64,000 nucleotides of DNA from Polynucleobacter sp. IMCC 30228. GTDB taxonomy: Bacteria > Pseudomonadota > Gammaproteobacteria > Burkholderiales > Burkholderiaceae. The notes under the pieces were generated by a model that had not been told where the DNA came from, made no database searches, and saw only the letters and a list, made by a program, of their open reading frames with translations. The translations under genes and the position numbers were made by a program. Each line of letters starts with the position of its first letter. The stretch's first letter is position 1. The stretch covers positions 620,001 to 684,000 of the forward strand of contig NZ_JAJVCS010000001.1 in assembly GCF_021395205.1 (NCBI RefSeq), written 5' to 3'. Below are positions 60,897 to 64,000 of the stretch, in pieces.

Positions 60897-61878
60897 TCTT
60901 GAGCTGCTCTAAGCAATAGTTAAGGGCTTGTTGTTGGCCGCTGGTCGTGAGTGAATCAAAACATTGCCGAGCTGAAATCGCGCGTAGCCAGGTTAACTGA
61001 CGTTTAGCCAGTTGCCGTGAAGCGGCTAAGGCTTTCTCCCGCATGCCCTCTAAAGAGTCATGACCCGCTAAGTAATGCCAAACCTGTCGATAACCCACTG
61101 CGCGCATGGCAGGTAAGTCGGCATGAATTTCAGGGCGCTGTCTTAGCGCTGCCACTTCAGCAATCAAACCCTGTTGAAGCATTGCATCAAAGCGAGTGGC
61201 AAGATCCTCATGTAATTTTTTACGCTCACTAGGTTCAAGTGCAACAAGTTTTAGTCCGGCGGGAATAGTTGCACCAGTGCGGCCGTCTTGACTCGGATTT
61301 TCAGCTAACCAAGTTGACAGAGGACGCCCGCTCACTAAAAATACTTCCAAGGCCCGTTGAATACGTTGTGCATCATGGGGTTTAAGGCGCGCAGCAGTAA
61401 GGGGATCGATTTGATTTAGCTCGGCATGCAAGGCTGGCCACCCCAAGCGCGCAGCGCGCGTTTCTAGTTCTTGGCGGATTCGTGGGCTCGCTTCTGGCAG
61501 GACTGATAAGCCGTAAGCCCAAGCACGCCAATAGAGCATGGTTCCACCAACAACTAACGGGATATGGCCGCGTAACTGGATTTCGGCGCAGAGGCGTTTT
61601 GTATCAGCGGCAAAGCGCGCTGCCGAATAGGTTTCATAGGGCTCAAGAATATCAATTAAGTGATGTGGCACTAAAGCACGTTCAGCACTTGAAGGTTTTG
61701 CGCTGCCAATATCTAAGCCGCGGTACACCAAGGCCGAATCCATACTGATTAATTCTATTTTTACGCCTCGCTGTGCGGCCTGCTGTGCCACAGTCATTGC
61801 CAAATGACTTTTACCGCTGCCGGTTGGGCCAACAATGCAGAGGACCTCCGAGAGGCGCTCGGGGGTTTTAATAATCAT
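60889..61878 (-). CDS. miaA: tRNA dimethylallyltransferase
   Basis: A 329-residue enzyme adding the isopentenyl group to A37 of UNN-reading tRNAs. The P-loop [11 protein letters not shown] is followed by [39 protein letters not shown] and [15 protein letters not shown], and [10 protein letters not shown] lies near the C-terminus. Length is close to E. coli MiaA. It is not next to hfq. Divergent from dedA. Confidence 0.97.
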   Translation of the reverse strand: MIIKTPERLSEVLCIVGPTGSGKSHLAMTVAQQAAQRGVKIELISMDSALVYRGLDIGSAKPSSAERALVPHHLIDILEPYETYSAARFAADTKRLCAEIQLRGHIPLVVGGTMLYWRAWAYGLSVLPEASPRIRQELETRAARLGWPALHAELNQIDPLTAARLKPHDAQRIQRALEVFLVSGRPLSTWLAENPSQDGRTGATIPAGLKLVALEPSERKKLHEDLATRFDAMLQQGLIAEVAALRQRPEIHADLPAMRAVGYRQVWHYLAGHDSLEGMREKALAASRQLAKRQLTWLRAISARQCFDSLTTSGQQQALNYCLEQLKIK

Positions 61879-61922
61879 TTACTGACACAGTCGGTTTTAG
61901 GGGCATACGACAATTATAGGAA

Positions 61923-61938
61923 GCTTAGCTAGCTAAGC
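61923..61938. repeat. perfect 16-bp palindrome between miaA and dedA
   Basis: GCTTAGCTAGCTAAGC is its own reverse complement. It lies 45 bases upstream of miaA and 43 bases upstream of dedA, in the middle of a 102-base divergent region, so it could be an operator or a cruciform-forming site. No U-tract follows, so a terminator is unlikely. Confidence 0.5.
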
Positions 61939-61980
61939 CTGTTAATATCCACCTCAATTTCAATTAAAGAGGTGAAGTTG

Positions 61981-62631
61981 ATGGATACCTTAATTCAACT
62001 AGGCGATTTCTTTTTACACGTTGATCGCCATTTAGACTTAGTGATTCAAAATTATGGCAACTGGGCCTATGGCATTCTGTTTGCTATTGTATTTGCAGAA
62101 ACAGGTTTAGTTATTGCCCCCTTTTTGCCTGGCGACTCCCTATTATTTATTGCTGGGGCCTATTGCGCCACTGGCCAATTTAATATGCTCACCTTATGCA
62201 GTGGTTTACTACTTGCTGCAGTCGTGGGTAATACTGTCAATTATTTTATTGGTCGCTGGATTGGGGAAAAAGTGTTTGCCAGTCAATCACGTTGGATTGA
62301 TCAAGCTGCGTTACGTAAGACCCACGCATTTTATGAAAAGCATGGCGGTAAGACCATTATTTTGGCACGTTTTTTACCTATCGTCCGTACCTTTGCGCCA
62401 TTTGTCGCTGGTGTTTCTGCAATGAATTTTGCCCGCTTCCAATTTTTTAATATTGTTGGTGCTGCAATCTGGGTGGTAGGTCTCGTAGTGGCAGGATATT
62501 TTTTCGGCAACATTCCAATCATTCGGGAAAACTTAAATGTGATTGTTTTAGTTGGGGTTGGAGCAGCTGCCTTGCCGGTAGCTTTCGCTGCATTAGTGAA
62601 GATGGTGCAAGCGCTGCGCCAGAAGCCATGA
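61981..62631 (+). CDS. DedA family membrane protein
   Basis: A 216-residue inner-membrane protein of the DedA/VTT superfamily, now linked to lipid (undecaprenyl phosphate or phospholipid) flipping. FAETGLVIAPFLPGDSLLFIAG holds the acidic residues of the reentrant region, GRWIGEKVF and KHGGKTIILARFLPIVRTFAPFVAG carry the conserved Arg residues. I use the ATG at 61981 because AGAGGTG lies 6 bases upstream; a GTG 9 bases earlier overlaps that ribosome site. Confidence 0.93.
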   Translation: MDTLIQLGDFFLHVDRHLDLVIQNYGNWAYGILFAIVFAETGLVIAPFLPGDSLLFIAGAYCATGQFNMLTLCSGLLLAAVVGNTVNYFIGRWIGEKVFASQSRWIDQAALRKTHAFYEKHGGKTIILARFLPIVRTFAPFVAGVSAMNFARFQFFNIVGAAIWVVGLVVAGYFFGNIPIIRENLNVIVLVGVGAAALPVAFAALVKMVQALRQKP

Positions 62632-62641
62632 AGCTTAAAAA

Positions 62642-63484
62642 TTAGTTTTGCCGACTCTGATTTTCTAAGGTGGCAATGTGTTCACGAATTTCTTCGGCAT
62701 CGCCTGCCTCAGGCGAGGCCACCAGGTAGCGCTGCATATCTTCAAGTGCTGGACGCAAATATTCTAGCTGGGCAAGAATGAGCCCACGATCCCGAATCTC
62801 TTCGATCGAATCAGGTAGCAAAATAACTAAACGTTGTTGTACCCCCAACAATCTCTCCCAGCGCTCGTTTTCGGTGTAAATCAACTTTAGATTACGCAGA
62901 AAGCGCGACAGAATTTCACGGGGGCTAGAGGCGCGTAAAAAAATATTTAAAGGCAAACTAATTTCATCTTGATAGCCCTTGGCGTCTAAATAGGGATCCA
63001 ACATCTCCTGCAATTCATTCTTTGATAACGAGGCGCCCGTTAGGGGATCCATAATAATTTCACCTTGCTGCAAGGAGATGCGCATCATGAAATGATTGGG
63101 AAAAGAAACTCCACGAATCTTGAGCCCAATTTGATGGCCTAATTCCATCATCAGCATTGCCAGAGAGATTGGTATTCCGCGCCGACTTTCAATAATATGA
63201 TGGAGATAAGAATTTTCAGGCGCGTAAAAATCATTTGGATTGGGGCCGAACCCTAGCTCACTATAAAAAAAATGTTTTAGATGCTGTAGTTTTTGTACCG
63301 CCGAAGTTTCGGGGGTGATGCGCTGTTTGAGTCGCTTGCCAAGTTGATCAATTTGATCAAGAACAGTCTGTACATCTAAGTCAGGAAATGCATGCTGAGC
63401 AACGGCAACCGCAGCCTCGGTAAGAGGAAAATAGTCGTCTTCTGCTACCAGAGACGCAAAGTAGTCAAGTTGTCGTGTGGGCAT
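62642..63484 (-). CDS. SirB1 family transglutaminase-like/TPR protein
   Basis: A 280-residue cytoplasmic protein. The N-terminal transglutaminase-like fold contains NSYLHHIIESRRGIPISLAMLMMELGHQIGLKIRGVSFPNHFMMRI, the usual SirB1 signature. The C-terminal TPR-like helices (ERWERLLGVQQRLVILLPDSIEEIRDRGLILAQLEYLRPALEDMQRYL) follow. Biological role is not established. The nucleophilic Cys of true transglutaminases is replaced in the RRGIPIS segment, so it is probably non-catalytic. Gap to murJ is 5 bases. Confidence 0.9.
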   Translation of the reverse strand: MPTRQLDYFASLVAEDDYFPLTEAAVAVAQHAFPDLDVQTVLDQIDQLGKRLKQRITPETSAVQKLQHLKHFFYSELGFGPNPNDFYAPENSYLHHIIESRRGIPISLAMLMMELGHQIGLKIRGVSFPNHFMMRISLQQGEIIMDPLTGASLSKNELQEMLDPYLDAKGYQDEISLPLNIFLRASSPREILSRFLRNLKLIYTENERWERLLGVQQRLVILLPDSIEEIRDRGLILAQLEYLRPALEDMQRYLVASPEAGDAEEIREHIATLENQSRQN

Positions 63485-63489
63485 ACCTC

Positions 63490-64000
63490 CTATTTTGCAT
63501 GACGTAAGAAATTTTGCCAGCGAATTCCACCAAGTCTAATGCCGATAAAGTAAATTACTGCCGCTAGGCTAAGCCAGCCAACCAGAAGACCAATCCGCAG
63601 CCAAGGCTGTGCTTGTAAGTCGATCCAGTTATGGGCTTGCGAACCATAATGCAATATCAGACCCAAGGGAATTAAGCCTACCCCGAGTCGTGCTAAATAT
63701 TTCCACCAACCCGCTGAAGTTGGCAGTGCCCCCCGCCAGCAAAGGCCAATCCACAACATCGCCGCGTTTAGGCAAGCACCTAAGCCAACAGATAAAGCTA
63801 AGCCAGCATGCCCTAGCCAGGGAACAAAGACCAGGTTTGCCAGTTGGGTTGAAACTAAAACCACCAAGGCAATTTTGACTGGGGTGCGAATGTCTTGCCG
63901 AGAATAGAAGCCTGGGGCCAAAATTTTTACCAAAATTAGACCCACTAAGCCCACCCCATAGGCGGCTAAGGCGCGTTGGGTCATCATCACATCAAGCGCA
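63490..64000 (-). CDS. murJ: lipid II flippase MurJ, C-terminal part (truncated by window edge)
   Basis: Only the last about 170 residues are present; the reading frame stays open to the right edge. TQRALAAYGVGLVGLILVKILAPGFYSRQDIRTPVKIA is strongly conserved in proteobacterial MurJ (MviN), which flips lipid II across the inner membrane. About five hydrophobic helices follow. The likely start lies beyond 64000. The gene reads into the SirB1 gene as an operon. Confidence 0.95.
   Translation of the reverse strand, partial: ALDVMMTQRALAAYGVGLVGLILVKILAPGFYSRQDIRTPVKIALVVLVSTQLANLVFVPWLGHAGLALSVGLGACLNAAMLWIGLCWRGALPTSAGWWKYLARLGVGLIPLGLILHYGSQAHNWIDLQAQPWLRIGLLVGWLSLAAVIYFIGIRLGGIRWQNFLRHAK

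Overview
The window is a contiguous bacterial chromosome segment with about 49 protein genes. It has no rRNA, tRNA, CRISPR array, insertion sequence or phage gene that I can see. Gene content and order (glnE; recN-nadK; hrcA-hemH-grpE-dnaK-dnaJ; perM-hda-HAD-pcnB; recG-oxyR-ubiA; glcDEF-yggS-proC; three-part pntAa-pntAb-pntB) fit Burkholderiales. The AT-leaning base composition and very tight packing suggest a streamlined freshwater member such as Polynucleobacter. That placement is inferred from gene order and protein appearance; no database was searched.

Layout. (1) 1-8400 is accessory and metabolic: an Lrp/AsnC regulator, a Rossmann-SAF oxidoreductase, an EctD-like Fe(II)/2-oxoglutarate dioxygenase, an unrecognised 186-residue protein, an ApbA/PanE-like reductase, and a TRAP transporter (dctP-dctQ-dctM) whose binding protein resembles the 2-oxoacid binder TakP. 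(2) 8400-11300 holds the split transhydrogenase. (3) 11400-26300 is housekeeping: mnmA, a YibF-like GST, purB-waaA, queA-tgt-yajC-secD-secF, recG-oxyR-ubiA, proC. (4) 26300-31600 holds yggS, the glycolate oxidase genes glcD-glcE-glcF and a PduO-type adenosyltransferase. (5) 31600-42200 holds yhdP-nitrilase-tldD-aroG and glnE. (6) 42200-51000 holds recN, nadK, hrcA, hemH and the grpE-dnaK-dnaJ chaperones with two clear sigma-32 promoters. (7) 51000-58800 holds panB and folK, then a three-gene catabolic insertion (DHDPS-family aldolase; TcuA-like flavoprotein; TctC/Bug binding protein), then pcnB-HAD-hda. (8) 58800-64000 holds perM, purM, miaA, dedA, a SirB1-type protein and the C-terminal part of murJ, which runs off the right edge.

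How the genes work together. Several point to small organic acids as food: the TakP-like TRAP system (2-oxo or 2-hydroxy acids), glycolate oxidase, and the TcuA/TctC pair (tricarballylate-like acids). Four tRNA-modification enzymes (MnmA, Tgt, QueA, MiaA) are spread through the core. The Sec auxiliary genes share an operon with the queuosine genes. Six of eleven convergent gene pairs overlap at their 3' ends, and only one has an obvious shared terminator, which fits genome streamlining. No intergenic stretch exceeds about 210 bases.

I did not find a clearly new defence or mobile system. The least explained parts are the dioxygenase/unknown-protein/reductase cluster at 506-4430, the large insertion inside DctM, and the catabolic insertion between folK and pcnB.
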